The notes beneath the pieces were generated by a model. It was not told where the DNA came from and ran no database searches. It was given only the letters and a program-made list of their open reading frames with translations. From positions 1 through 64,000 of the forward strand of contig JABCZK010000005.1 of the NCBI GenBank assembly GCA_013289695.1: 64,000 nt of DNA, in the 5' to 3' direction. Each line of letters starts with the position of its first letter. The stretch's first letter is position 1. Made by a program: the position numbers and the translations under genes. Shown here piece after piece: positions 1 through 10,265 of the stretch. Source of the stretch: Acidobacteriota bacterium. Lineage in GTDB: Bacteria; Acidobacteriota; Terriglobia; Acidiferrales; UBA7541.

Positions 1-144
1 CCTGTTATGCACCCTCGAAAAGCTATGCGAATTACCCTGCCCACCCGGCTCTGGGCCTGAAACGCTGCAACGCTGCTCTAAACCTACTTAATTCCCACCT
101 CAGCCAACACTCGTTGCGGAATCGCTGCTATGCTAGCAAAGACG

Positions 145-173
145 TTGGTGAAAGGGGCGGGGTTCGCTATACT
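145..173 (+). promoter_or_regulatory. Sigma70-like promoter for the rpsP operon: TTGGTG-17 nt-TATACT
   Basis: Read directly; 17-nt spacing, upstream of rpsP. Confidence 0.6.
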
Positions 174-216
174 GGTTGGCTCTGGCGCAGGGATTTGATT
201 CAGGAGGAATGAGGCT

Positions 217-456
217 TTGTTAACGATTCGATTGGCACGGATTGGCAAGAAGAAACGGCCGTTTTATCGCGTGATTGTGACGGAAAAGACGCGTCCGCGG
301 AACGGACGGTTCGTGGAAATCGTGGGCACCTATGACCCACTGAAGAAGCCGGCGGCGATCGAACTGAACCGCGACCGCGTGGATTACTGGATTGGCAAGG
401 GCGCACAGCCCAGCGACACAGTCCGCAGCTTTTTGCGTAACCGCAAGCCTGCCTGA
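217..456 (+). CDS. rpsP: 30S ribosomal protein S16 (TTG start, AGGAGG upstream)
   Basis: MLTIRLARIGKKKRPFYRVIVTEKTRPRNGRFVEIVGTYDP is a canonical S16; operon context. Confidence 0.97.
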   Translation: MLTIRLARIGKKKRPFYRVIVTEKTRPRNGRFVEIVGTYDPLKKPAAIELNRDRVDYWIGKGAQPSDTVRSFLRNRKPA

Positions 457-555
457 CACGTCCCAGTCCTCAGCCCAGCGACTAACTAATGGAACTCGGG
501 GTAAGTCCCGGGTGAATTACTACTACGCTGGTTCATTTTCCTGCTGGGGGGACTC

Positions 556-786
556 ATGAAGGAATTGGTGACGGACATAGCGAAAGCTCTGGTGGACCAT
601 CCGGAACAGGTTCAGGTAAATTCGATCGAAGGCGAACAGGTGACGGTGCTGGAATTGCGCGTGGCGCCGGATGACCTGGGCAAAGTGATCGGGCGGCAAG
701 GGCGCACAGCGAAGTCGATACGGACGCTGCTGGGCGCCGCGGGGATGAAGTTGAAGAAGCGGTTCACGCTGGAAATTCTGGAGTAG
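556..786 (+). CDS. khpA: KH-domain RNA-binding protein KhpA (YlqC family)
   Basis: [20 protein letters not shown] motif; located between S16 and RimM. Confidence 0.93.
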   Translation: MKELVTDIAKALVDHPEQVQVNSIEGEQVTVLELRVAPDDLGKVIGRQGRTAKSIRTLLGAAGMKLKKRFTLEILE

Positions 787-836
787 CCACCACGCAGGAG
801 ACACCACGGGCGGCGCGCGTCACGGTAGCGCGGATT

Positions 837-1349
837 TTGCGGCCGCACGGGGTGCGCGGCGAAGTGGCTGCGGAAATCCTTACTGATTTTCCTGAACGGC
901 TCACACGATTGTCTAGCGCGGAGTTATGGGATGGGCGAGGTGTGCCGCGGCCGGCGGTGGTGCGCAAGTGTTGGTTATCGCATAGCCGCGGGGGGCAGGC
1001 GATTTTTCATTTTGCTGCGAGCGATTCTGTGGACGACGCGCGGAAATTGGTGGGGTTGGAGGTGCAGGTGCCTCTGGCGGACCGGGTGAAGTTGCCGGCC
1101 GGGAGTTATTACATCAGCGATTTGGTGGGTTGCGCGGTGCAGGAGAAAGGCGGCGCTTCGGTGGGGCTGGTGCGCGACGTGGAAATTCATGGCGACGAGA
1201 TTTCCGGGACGCCGAATCTGGTGGTGGATACGGCGCGGGGGGAGTTGGTGATTCCTTTGGCGCAGGAAATTTGTGTGGATGTGGATTTGGTGGCGCGACG
1301 GATTGAGGTGGTGCTTCCTGAGGGACTCCGCGAATTAAACCTCGAGTAG
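837..1349 (+). CDS. rimM: Ribosome maturation factor RimM (true start unresolved, probably upstream of 837)
   Basis: RPHGVRGEVAAEILTDFPERL and PRC-barrel region; operon context. Conserved VTVARI is encoded upstream of the called start. Confidence 0.9.
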   Translation: MRPHGVRGEVAAEILTDFPERLTRLSSAELWDGRGVPRPAVVRKCWLSHSRGGQAIFHFAASDSVDDARKLVGLEVQVPLADRVKLPAGSYYISDLVGCAVQEKGGASVGLVRDVEIHGDEISGTPNLVVDTARGELVIPLAQEICVDVDLVARRIEVVLPEGLRELNLE

Positions 1350-1411
1350 GGTGCTGTTCCAGCCAAGGCGTGGGGCGCGCGTTTCGAGCGTTTGCGGTAG
1401 GATTAGGCGCG

Positions 1412-2278
1412 ATGCGTTTTGACATTATTACTATCTTTCCGGAGTTTTTTGCGGGGCCGCTGGATTATGGGATTGTGCGGAGGGCGCGCGAGGCGCGGCT
1501 GATTGAAGCTTGCGTGTATGATTTGCGCGCGTTCACGCATGATCGGCACCGGACCGTGGATGATCGGCCGTTTGGCGGCGGTGAGGGGATGGTGATGAAG
1601 CCGGAGCCGCTGTTTGAGGCGGTGGAATCGCTGGTGGGCGGGGATATCGCTGGTGCTTCTGACGCTGAGCCGACCGGCGCGCGCGCCAAGACTGCGATTG
1701 TGCTGCTTTCGGCAGCGGGGAAAATGTTTCGGCAGGAGACGGCGCGACGGTTTGTGGGCTTTTCGCGCGTCGTATTGATTTGCGGACGCTATGAGGGCGT
1801 GGACGAGCGCGTTGCGGAGCATTTGGCGACTGATGAGATTTCGATTGGGGATTTCGTGCTGTCGGGAGGCGAATTGCCGGCGGCGATGATTTTGGACGCG
1901 GTGACACGGTTGATTCCGGGAGCGCTGGGGAATGAAGATTCGATCGTGAATGAATCGTTCAGCGAGCCAGCAGTTGAGACGGCGCGGACCAAGGCTGTCG
2001 TGCCCGCACATGCGCCTGATTGGCCGGCATCCGCGCGTGACGGGGCGCGAGTCGCGAATCACGGCATACTCGATTATCCGCATTACACGCGGCCGCCTTC
2101 ATTTCGTGGCTGGGATGTGCCGGAAGTATTGCTGGGTGGAAACCACGAAGAGATACGGAAGTGGCGGCGGCGGTGTGCGTTGCGGAAGACTTGGCGCAAT
2201 CGTCCTGAGCTGCTGGATGGCGCGGGGCTTGGCGCGGAGGATCGCCGATTGCTGGATGAGATTGTGCGCGGTTCGTGA
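1412..2278 (+). CDS. trmD: tRNA (guanine-N1)-methyltransferase TrmD
   Basis: MRFDIITIFPEFF...LICGRYEGVDERV...SIGDFVLSGGELPAM-type motifs; ATG at 1412. Confidence 0.97.
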   Translation: MRFDIITIFPEFFAGPLDYGIVRRAREARLIEACVYDLRAFTHDRHRTVDDRPFGGGEGMVMKPEPLFEAVESLVGGDIAGASDAEPTGARAKTAIVLLSAAGKMFRQETARRFVGFSRVVLICGRYEGVDERVAEHLATDEISIGDFVLSGGELPAAMILDAVTRLIPGALGNEDSIVNESFSEPAVETARTKAVVPAHAPDWPASARDGARVANHGILDYPHYTRPPSFRGWDVPEVLLGGNHEEIRKWRRRCALRKTWRNRPELLDGAGLGAEDRRLLDEIVRGS

Positions 2279-2462
2279 GGCGTCCGTCATCCGGAATGAA
2301 CCGAAGGCTGCCCGCTACCTAGCCCCTTGCAATTCACAACTGAGGCGAAGCGGCGCAAGGGCGACAATTTGATGTGGCGAAAACCGAGGTAATTAGGCTA
2401 GAATTGGAGATTGTGCGTTGTGTGCTGGCCCCACCTGAGCGGGTCTGCCTGGAAATAATGTC

Positions 2463-2855
2463 ATGAATCCGATTGTGCATAAGGCGCAGCAGTCCCAAAT
2501 TCGCAAGGATCATCCGAATTTCCGTCCGGGCGATACGGTGAAGATTAATGTGCGGCTGAAGGAAGGCGAGGGCGACAAAGAGCGCATCCAGCCGTTTGAG
2601 GGCGTGGTGATGAGCCGGCGGGGCGAGTTGCTGGGCGAATCGTTCACGGTGCGGCGCGTGAGTTTTGGAATTGGAGTGGAGCGGATTTTTCCGGTGCATT
2701 CGCCGATGATCAGTTCGATTGAGATCGTGCAGGCGGGGCGCGTGCGGCGCGCGAAGCTGAATTATCTGCGCAAGCGCAAGGGCAAGGCGGCGAGGATCAA
2801 GCGCGCGGCCCGGATTGAAGCGCCGACGGAAGCAGCAGCGGCCGCCGCGAAGTAA
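2463..2855 (+). CDS. rplS: 50S ribosomal protein L19
   Basis: [35 protein letters not shown]. Confidence 0.97.
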   Translation: MNPIVHKAQQSQIRKDHPNFRPGDTVKINVRLKEGEGDKERIQPFEGVVMSRRGELLGESFTVRRVSFGIGVERIFPVHSPMISSIEIVQAGRVRRAKLNYLRKRKGKAARIKRAARIEAPTEAAAAAAK

Positions 2856-2876
2856 AACACATTACGAATTTACAAT

Positions 2877-2914
2877 GGCCCGTTCCGAGAAATCGGGGCG
2901 GGCCTTTTTATTTT
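2877..2914 (+). terminator. Intrinsic terminator after rplS
   Basis: GGCCCGttCCGAgaaaTCGGggCGGGCC followed by TTTTTATTTT. Confidence 0.85.
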
Positions 2915-2977
2915 GCTGCACGGGATTGTCGCGTAGCCGATTATGAAGACGGGATCACATCTGGAAGAGGTGCGGAG

Positions 2978-3184
2978 ATGCCGACGGGAGTGGCGATTGA
3001 CGGCCGCTTGATCCTGGAAGCGCAAAAGCTGGGACATCGCCGAACCGCGAAAGATGCGCTGACCGCCGCGCTCGAGCAATATGTTCGCCGGCGCAAACAG
3101 GTGGACATACTGCGATCATTTGGAACGATCGAATACGATCCCTCTTACAACTACATGCGCGAGCGGAGCAGAAAAAGAGATTGA
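2978..3184 (+). CDS. VapB-family antitoxin-like protein (no adjacent toxin)
   Basis: MPTGVAIDGRLILEAQKLGHRRTAKDALTAALEQYVRRRKQVDILRSFG resembles type II VapB antitoxins. Confidence 0.75.
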   Translation: MPTGVAIDGRLILEAQKLGHRRTAKDALTAALEQYVRRRKQVDILRSFGTIEYDPSYNYMRERSRKRD

Positions 3185-3236
3185 ACGCGATCTGAACGAG
3201 GGATGTGCTGCGGGCTTGTGCTAAAATCGCGGGCCG

Positions 3237-3911
3237 ATGGGGAGACTTTGTTGTTCGCGATATGAGCGCGAGGCGCGGCAGTGTGGGTGGCTGCGCGTCG
3301 CGGGGATTGATGAAGCGGGGCGCGGGTCGCTGTTTGGGCCGGTGGTAGCTGCGGCCGTCATTTTGAATCCGCGACGGCGGATTGTTGGTCTGGACGATTC
3401 CAAGAAATTGACGGCGCAGCGGCGGGCGGAACTGGCGCCGCGCATACACGAACACGCCTTGGCTTGGGCCGTGGCGGAAATTGATGCTAGCCGGATTGAT
3501 GCTTGGAATATTTTTCAGGCTAGCCGGCAGGCGATGATGGCGGCGGTTTCGCAGCTTAGTCCCCTGCCGGATTATCTGTTGCTGGATGCAATGGAGATTG
3601 ATCTGCCGATCGAGCAGAAGGCACTGATTCATGGGGACGCGCGGTCGGTTTCGATTGCGGCGGCTTCGATTCTGGCGAAGACGGAGCGCGACCGGCGCAT
3701 GGAAGAATTCGACCGTTTGTTTCCTCAGTATGGACTGGCGCAGCATAAGGGTTACGGGACGCCTGAGCATCTGGAAGCGTTGCGTAGGCTTGGGCCCACG
3801 CCTCTGCACCGGTTTTCGTATGCGCCGGTGCGGCAGTCGGCGTGCTGGGCTTCCGGTGCCACGCAGGACGCCTTGCCGCTGAGCCCCGCCACCGACATTC
3901 TGACTCGCTAG
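3237..3911 (+). CDS. rnhB: Ribonuclease HII
   Basis: VAGIDEAGRGSLFGPVVAAAV...DDSKKL motifs. Confidence 0.95.
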   Translation: MGRLCCSRYEREARQCGWLRVAGIDEAGRGSLFGPVVAAAVILNPRRRIVGLDDSKKLTAQRRAELAPRIHEHALAWAVAEIDASRIDAWNIFQASRQAMMAAVSQLSPLPDYLLLDAMEIDLPIEQKALIHGDARSVSIAAASILAKTERDRRMEEFDRLFPQYGLAQHKGYGTPEHLEALRRLGPTPLHRFSYAPVRQSACWASGATQDALPLSPATDILTR

Positions 3912-4201
3912 AGTTTATCCCGCTCTGTTAACGACGTAGGGGCTTGGCGGCGGGGAAATCGCCACGAGCGACTGCGTGGCAGCTGCAACTGCTGTGTCGC
4001 GCCTACGGCGCTTCCGATTCTCTTCGCGATTTTTCCCAGGCCTTCCGGCCTGGGCTAACTTGTGCCGCGCCCACGGCGCTGGACCGTGTGCCGGCGGTGC
4101 CAGTGCAGAGCGGATCGGATCGGACGCGGCAAGTAAGGCAAAGGCGCACGGGTGAAAAGCAGGTGGCCGCTACAAAATCAACTGCACACAGCAAGCAGCG
4201 T

Positions 4202-4500
4202 TGACATTGTGGCGAGCTGGGGCGCGGCCCTTCGACCCTGTACCGCGGGATCTCGGGATGAATCGCGCTGCAGCGCGATTCACAAGCAGCGCCCCTGCCG
4301 GATTGGGGAGACGCTGCGAAAAACGGCATTCGGGAGAATGGCGTTCCCAGGGGCGGCGGGCGCGGCATGCCGTGCCCCTACGCACCTCTTTTTGCGCGAC
4401 CGCGACACGGCGCGTCGTTACGCACCGCACGCGGCATGCGCGCGCGACCTAGGCGAACGCTAGGTACGCTTGAGGCGGGCGGTTCGCGAACCGCCCCTAC
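4202..4500. repeat. Mosaic intergenic palindromic repeat block (several palindrome modules)
   Basis: GAATCGCGCTGCAGCGCGATTC (4260..4281), GGGCGGTTCGCGAACCGCCC (4477..4496) and modules shared with about 10110-10222, 11270-11300 and 18932-19015. Confidence 0.8.
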
Positions 4501-4718
4501 GAAACCCGCACCGCCCATTCCGGAACGGCTGCCAGCTTCTCGCGGCCTTCCCGGGGCCCTCCCTGACGCCCAAGAGGCACTGTTGTCGCCTTTGGCACCT
4601 GCCCTGTTGTGGCGCGTTGCTCCTTGTTTTTGGCGCGTGCTAACCTTCCTATCTGAGCCGTCCGTGCGGCTGCAAAGCGTTGCCGGAGTGTGCGGCGTCC
4701 GGCAGGCAAAAATCATCC

Positions 4719-7709
4719 ATGGCCTTCAACAAAAGCAAAGCGCTGGAAAATGCGCTGAAGTTCCTCAACCAGGGCAAGGTCGCCCAGGCCATCGGCGAAT
4801 ACCAACTAATTCTGCGCGCAGACCCGAAGGATCAAGCCACATTAATGACGGTGGGCGATTTGTTTGCCCGCCAGGGAGACATGACGCAGGCCATCGAGTA
4901 TTTCGAGCGGCTTGCGCAGGTCTATCTGAACGACGGATTCAACAGCAAAGCCATCGCCATATACAAGAAGATCGCCAAGCTGGCGCCGAATGTGCTGGCG
5001 CCGCTGGAGCGCCTCGCGGATTTGTACGTGCAGCAAGGAGTGCTGAGTGAAGCGCGTCCGCTGTTCCTGCAGATTGCCGAAGCTCACCTGAAGGCGAATC
5101 ACTCGCAGAAGGCCGTGGAGGTGCTGCACCGTTTGCTGGAGGTAGAGCCGGAAAATCAGCGCGTGCAAATGCGGCTGGCCGAACTCTACGGCATGATGGG
5201 GCAGAAAAAGGAAGCAGCGCTGACGTATCAGGCGTACGCGCACCGTCTGTTTGACCGCGGAGAAACGGAAGAAGCGGAAAAGCTGGTGGAGCGCGCGCTG
5301 GAAGTGGACCCAGGCAATGCGGCTGCGATTCTGCTGAAAGCGAGAACGTTAAACGCCGGCGAGAAGATCGATCAAGCGATCGCGATTTTGGAGAAACATC
5401 CGGACGCGGAAACGGATGGCGACGTAACCAAGTTGCTGGTGGAGTACGAACTGCGCGCGGGGCACGCGGACAAGGTCGCGGAGCGCGCGCGACGGCAACT
5501 GGCGCGTGGGCACGCCCATTACGGACTGCTTTACAAGGTTGCCGAGGGAATGGTCGAAGGGGCGCAACCGGATCGCGCGCTGCCGATTCTAGCGGAATTG
5601 CGCGCGCCGATGATTGAAGCGGGCGCCCAGGATCAGTTTTTGAAATTGCTTACAACCACGTGCGAACGGCTGCCGGGGCGCACCGAACCGCTGGAAACGC
5701 TCGCCGATTTCTGCAGAACCACCAGCGATCCTTTCCGGTTGAATGCAGCGCTGGGCCAGCTTTCCGATGCTTATGCCGCGCAGGGAGATTTTCCACGCGC
5801 GGAAGAATTGTTGGTGGAGCTCGTAGACCGCAATAAGAACGACGAACGGCTGGTGGACCGGCTGAATCAACTGCGCGCGCGGACGGGCGGAGCGCCAGTC
5901 GCTGGGGGCAGTAGCGCGGAAAGCGCCACGGCAGATGCGGCGAGCCCAGGTGTGCGGGAAAGCGCGGCCGAGGGGCAAAACAATCTGGTTCCTCCTGCGC
6001 CGCCGACGATCTCGGAGGAAGCGCTCGACGAGGAGACACAACGGTATATCGCGCAGGCGCTGACGGACGTGGACCTGTTTTCAAGTTACGGGCTGACGCA
6101 GAAGGCCACGCACCTGCTGGAAAACGTGCTGCAGCGCGCGCCGCGGCATACGCCAACACTCGAACGCTTGCTCGATTTGCATTTGGGCGCCGGGAACGAT
6201 CGCCGGACGGCGGAACTCGCAGCACAGCTGGAACAGATCCATCGCGAGCGGAACGACACCGTCAATGCCGACCGCTTTGCCGAGCTGCGGACGAGATTTT
6301 CGAAAGTGGCGGGACTGTCGGAGAAAGATATGCCGGCGGCGCCGACCGTTGCTGCGCCGGAGCCGGTGACTTCTTCTTCGGGAGCAGCCGGGACGATCTC
6401 CACGCAGGCACCGGCGGCGCCGGTGGAAACTCCACCATTTGAGATCGCGCCGGAATCTTCGCCAGTTGCCAAGACTCCTGCGTCGGCTTCTGCGCCGGTC
6501 GAGTTTGACATTCCATTGGCTGGGCTGGAACCAGAGGCACCCCCACCGCAAGCGCCGATCGCAATTGGGCCGGAGGAAGTAGTCGTACCCGCGACGCAGG
6601 AAGAAGCCCCTGTCCAGCTCGCCGGGGTTGGGGAGGAACTGGATCTTTCAGACGAATGGGAAGCGATAGCGGCGGAGACCGCCGATGCGCCGGTCGCAGA
6701 CAAAATCGCAGCGGCCAGCGTGGAACTGGATCCTATAGTGGAGCCGGAACCGGTTGCGGCGGAGTTCGATGTGAGCGCGCACGCGGATGAAGAGCCCGAG
6801 CCGGCGAAGGCAGAAGCGTTCCACATCGAAGCAAACACACCGCAATCCGAAATGACAGCGCATGCGCCAGAGGCTGAAGCCCCGGTGGAAGCGGCGGCAG
6901 AGGCGGTTCTCGAGATTGTGGAGGAGCCTGCCGCAGCAGAGCCAGCTGCTGCGAGCGGAGCCGAATTCGAACTGGAGCTGACGCCCGAGACAGCTTCTCC
7001 GCGCGAGCACGCCGGGGCCGCAACGACCGAGGATTTCATCAGCGAATTGGTGGCAGAGCTCGACGACTTGGAGGGTCCTGCAGCTGAACCGGTGCGCGAG
7101 CCTGCGGCCGCAGCTAAAGACACCCATGCAAATCTGGAGCAAGTGTTCGCAGAAGCGAATGCCACGCCGATGGCCGCCATCACGCCGCCGCCTACGAATG
7201 GGGCTACGCACAAGAACATTGCGGCCGCGCCTGCGGCGACGCCGGGCACGATGGAAAATCTGAACCAACTCGCGGAGGTATTTCAGGAATTCCGCAGCGA
7301 GCTGGGAGAAATGGGCGAAGAGGATGAAGACCTAGAGACGCACTACAATCTGGGCATCGCCTACCGGGAAATGGGATTGCTGGATGAAGCCATCGGAGAA
7401 TTCCAGAGAGTGGCGAAGGCCGTGCAGAAGGGTAAGCCCTTCCGTTACGAGATGAATTGCTCGGTAATGCTGGGGCTTTCGTTCATGGACAAGGGCGAGC
7501 CAAAGGTGGCTTCGCTGTGGTACAAGCGCGCGTTACAGGTGCCGGGACTCGAAGAGGAATCGGCGCTCGCGCTGCGCTACGATCTGGGGCTGGCGCTGGA
7601 ATCCGCGGGTGAAGCGGACGCGGCGCTCGATAGCTTCCGGCAAGTTTACGCGGCTAACATTGATTATCGCGATGTGGCCGACCGCATTGCCACGCTGCAG
7701 AAGCACTAA
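4719..7709 (+). CDS. TPR-repeat protein with long Ala/Pro/Glu-rich linker
   Basis: MAFNKSKALENALKFLNQGKVAQAIGEYQLILRADPKD...; N- and C-terminal TPRs. Confidence 0.9.
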   Translation: MAFNKSKALENALKFLNQGKVAQAIGEYQLILRADPKDQATLMTVGDLFARQGDMTQAIEYFERLAQVYLNDGFNSKAIAIYKKIAKLAPNVLAPLERLADLYVQQGVLSEARPLFLQIAEAHLKANHSQKAVEVLHRLLEVEPENQRVQMRLAELYGMMGQKKEAALTYQAYAHRLFDRGETEEAEKLVERALEVDPGNAAAILLKARTLNAGEKIDQAIAILEKHPDAETDGDVTKLLVEYELRAGHADKVAERARRQLARGHAHYGLLYKVAEGMVEGAQPDRALPILAELRAPMIEAGAQDQFLKLLTTTCERLPGRTEPLETLADFCRTTSDPFRLNAALGQLSDAYAAQGDFPRAEELLVELVDRNKNDERLVDRLNQLRARTGGAPVAGGSSAESATADAASPGVRESAAEGQNNLVPPAPPTISEEALDEETQRYIAQALTDVDLFSSYGLTQKATHLLENVLQRAPRHTPTLERLLDLHLGAGNDRRTAELAAQLEQIHRERNDTVNADRFAELRTRFSKVAGLSEKDMPAAPTVAAPEPVTSSSGAAGTISTQAPAAPVETPPFEIAPESSPVAKTPASASAPVEFDIPLAGLEPEAPPPQAPIAIGPEEVVVPATQEEAPVQLAGVGEELDLSDEWEAIAAETADAPVADKIAAASVELDPIVEPEPVAAEFDVSAHADEEPEPAKAEAFHIEANTPQSEMTAHAPEAEAPVEAAAEAVLEIVEEPAAAEPAAASGAEFELELTPETASPREHAGAATTEDFISELVAELDDLEGPAAEPVREPAAAAKDTHANLEQVFAEANATPMAAITPPPTNGATHKNIAAAPAATPGTMENLNQLAEVFQEFRSELGEMGEEDEDLETHYNLGIAYREMGLLDEAIGEFQRVAKAVQKGKPFRYEMNCSVMLGLSFMDKGEPKVASLWYKRALQVPGLEEESALALRYDLGLALESAGEADAALDSFRQVYAANIDYRDVADRIATLQKH

Positions 7710-7772
7710 CCCTCTCCGGCAACACCTGCAAGCCATCTGTAGAAATGTGAGTAATGAGCCGCTTTCCGTTAG

Positions 7773-8711
7773 TCATGCTCCTTTCGCAATGAAACCTGGA
7801 ATGCCGGTTTTCACCACTTGATTCAGCCTCTGTCTGGTCTGAATGCGATTGATTTCATCGAGCGCGTCTTCTGGAAGAGCAGAAATGTCGAAATTCTCTC
7901 TGGCGCGGGCCGCGGTTCTGGGCGTGGTAAGCACAGCCGTGCCGCGCTGCACCGCCCAAGCCAGCAGGACCTGCGCCGGCGTCTTTCCAGCTCGGGCGGC
8001 GATCGCTGAAATGACTGGATCCTCGAGCAGTCCCGGCTTGATCCCATGGCCTAACGGCGCAAAAGCCAAAAACACAATTCCCTTCTCGTTGCAAAATTCC
8101 AATAGCTCGGCTTCCGGCAGATACGGATGTGATTCTACTTGGACCACGGCTGGCTGGATTCTCGCTGATTCATAGATGGGCTTCAGATCGTCTAGACCGA
8201 TGTCCGAAAGTCCGATGGCCCGGCACTTGCCGTGATCCACGAGAGTTTCCATCGCTTTCCAGGTGTCCAATAAGGTCACGTCGTGGTCGTAAAGGACATT
8301 GCCGTTTTGATCCCGCGGATCCTGGTCGTCCCCGGGTTGAAATGCAAATGGAGTGTGAACGAGGTAGAGATCCAGATAGTTGAGCCCGAGCCTTTCGAGG
8401 CTCGCCCGGAAAGCCAGTTCGACGCGCTCGGGCCGGTGATTGGAATTCCACACCTTGGTGGTGACGAAAATGTCTTCGCGTGCGATTTCTCCCGCGGCAA
8501 GTGCTGCCTGCAACGCGCTGCCTACCTCGCGCTCGTTCCCGTATCGTTCCGCGCAATCGAAGTGTCGAAATCCGGCTTGCAGTGCGTCCCTGGTCGCAGT
8601 TATCGTCACGGCTGGGTCGGGAATTAAGGTGCCAAAGCCGAGCGCGGGCATCTGGCCGGCTCCGTGGTTGAGTGGAATTCTCCTCACCCGTAGGTCAGAA
8701 GATTCGATCAT
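7773..8711 (-). CDS. Aldo/keto reductase
   Basis: MPALGFGTLIPD..FRHFDCAERYGNEREVG..LDLYLVHTPF. Confidence 0.95.
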   Translation of the reverse strand: MIESSDLRVRRIPLNHGAGQMPALGFGTLIPDPAVTITATRDALQAGFRHFDCAERYGNEREVGSALQAALAAGEIAREDIFVTTKVWNSNHRPERVELAFRASLERLGLNYLDLYLVHTPFAFQPGDDQDPRDQNGNVLYDHDVTLLDTWKAMETLVDHGKCRAIGLSDIGLDDLKPIYESARIQPAVVQVESHPYLPEAELLEFCNEKGIVFLAFAPLGHGIKPGLLEDPVISAIAARAGKTPAQVLLAWAVQRGTAVLTTPRTAARARENFDISALPEDALDEINRIQTRQRLNQVVKTGIPGFIAKGA

Positions 8712-9088
8712 GGTTGCACCTCCAAATCCGCGAGACGAAACATCGGCGGACTGTGCAGCGAGTGCCGATCAGAAAGCGAATGAAGCCGGGTAGTTTACAA
8801 CGAAATCAGCGGGAAAGGTCTTGATTAACCTGCGCAAACGGGGCGGGCGGGACGGGCGCGAAAAACGGAGGAAATTTTGTTGCGAGCTGAAGCGTCATTC
8901 TAGTTATCCCACCCTGTGCCGAAGCTACCCCGAGGAACTGCGGCTGCACCGTTGTTACTGCTGAGCGGGCCGGCTTGGCGTCTCGCTCTCGCTCGCCGAA
9001 TTTCGTCCGCGTGCCTGGTAGGCCGCGTCGCGTAACTGGGATTTGATGATGGACGCACGTTCAACGGATGGCTCGTGAAAACTGCTGG

Positions 9089-10012
9089 CTACTTCGTGCT
9101 TGGCTTAGCCTTTGCGGAGCCACAGGATTTCAGCGCGACCCATTGCTGCGGATTTACCGGGACGCCGTTCACATCTACTACCCAGTGGAGGTGTGGGCCG
9201 TTGGCGCGGCCTGTGGAGCCGACATAGCCGATCACTTCGCCCTTTTTTACTTGCGCGCCGGGGGCGACGAGCAATTTTGACATGTGTAGATACATCGTTT
9301 CGAGGCCCTGGCCGTGGTCGATGGCCACGGTGCCGCCGAGCACGTTGAAGGGCTGCGCGATTTTCACGATGCCGCCGGCTACGGCGTGAACGGGACGTCC
9401 GGCGGGAGAGCGCTGGTCAATGCCTGAGTGAATTTCGCCGGTGGGCTTGCCGTTGTGGAGGCGTTTCACGCCGAAGGGGGAAAGGACGCAGCCGGGAACG
9501 GGAGCGGCGAGAGGATCTTCCCAATATTTTACGTCCGAGACCGCGTTGCGGAATTCTGTCAGCGTTTGGATGTCTTCGGGCGTTGAATGCAGGGCTTCGA
9601 TTTGCGGCGCGAGGACGACGTTTTGCGTTGGAAATTTGGTCGGGCGGATGGTGAGTTTTGCGGAGGCGAGCGTGGTGCCATCTTCGGCCAGAAATTGTAT
9701 CTCGTAGGCGCCGGGAACGTCTGCGACGGCGATCGGCAGCAGGCCTTGCGAGCCGCCATTTGATTGCGGGAAGAGCCGGACCGTGCGGTCGTTCAGTTTC
9801 GCAGTGCTTGCCGGGATTTGGCAGGAGAGGCGGACGGTTTGGCCTAGGGAGATTGCCGCCGGCTTTACGGTGCAGTTTTGCGCGGCGGCTGACGAAACAA
9901 TCGTCGCGCAGAGCAGCGCCGCTATTAACGTGACGAGTGCGCGCAGCGATCGATGGTTGCGTTGCTGGTTCGCCCGGTGTGTGGAACTGCTCTCGCACAG
10001 GTAATTTTTCAT
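9089..10012 (-). CDS. M23-family metallopeptidase, secreted
   Basis: HSGIDQRSPAGRPVHAVAGGIV...GPHLHWVVDVNGVPVNP. Confidence 0.93.
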   Translation of the reverse strand: MKNYLCESSSTHRANQQRNHRSLRALVTLIAALLCATIVSSAAAQNCTVKPAAISLGQTVRLSCQIPASTAKLNDRTVRLFPQSNGGSQGLLPIAVADVPGAYEIQFLAEDGTTLASAKLTIRPTKFPTQNVVLAPQIEALHSTPEDIQTLTEFRNAVSDVKYWEDPLAAPVPGCVLSPFGVKRLHNGKPTGEIHSGIDQRSPAGRPVHAVAGGIVKIAQPFNVLGGTVAIDHGQGLETMYLHMSKLLVAPGAQVKKGEVIGYVGSTGRANGPHLHWVVDVNGVPVNPQQWVALKSCGSAKAKPSTK

Positions 10013-10109
10013 TTCGCGATAATCTTATCTGGTTTCGGCGCCGTTGGCGGGATGCGGTCGAGGGTTTGTGCGGAGCTCGGCACGAAAACGACAACAAGAA
10101 AAGGAAGAT

Positions 10110-10222
10110 GCCCGCTACAAAATTCAAAGGCAACGTCAACTGCGCCCAGTGAACGGCTTTGCGACCCTTCGCTTCGGCGCCGCCGCATTTCAGGATGAAT
10201 CGCCCGCCGCGGCGGGCGATTC
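10110..10222. repeat. Mosaic palindromic repeat ending in a 26-bp perfect palindrome
   Basis: GAATCGCCCGCCGCGGCGGGCGATTC at 10197..10222; upstream CCGCTACAAAATTCAAAGGC and CGACCCTTCG modules shared with the 4.2-kb block. Confidence 0.8.
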
Positions 10223-10265
10223 AGTTGCGACTCTGGCGATAATCTCCCATAATCGTAAACCAATC

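Noticed and set aside
4378-4716. Small ORFs on both strands in the 3.9-4.7 kb region
   Set aside because: They arise from palindromic repeats; codon patterns are not protein-like.
6086-7249. 387-aa minus ORF, Ser/Ala/Gly rich
   Set aside because: Mirror frame of the low-complexity linker of the TPR protein.
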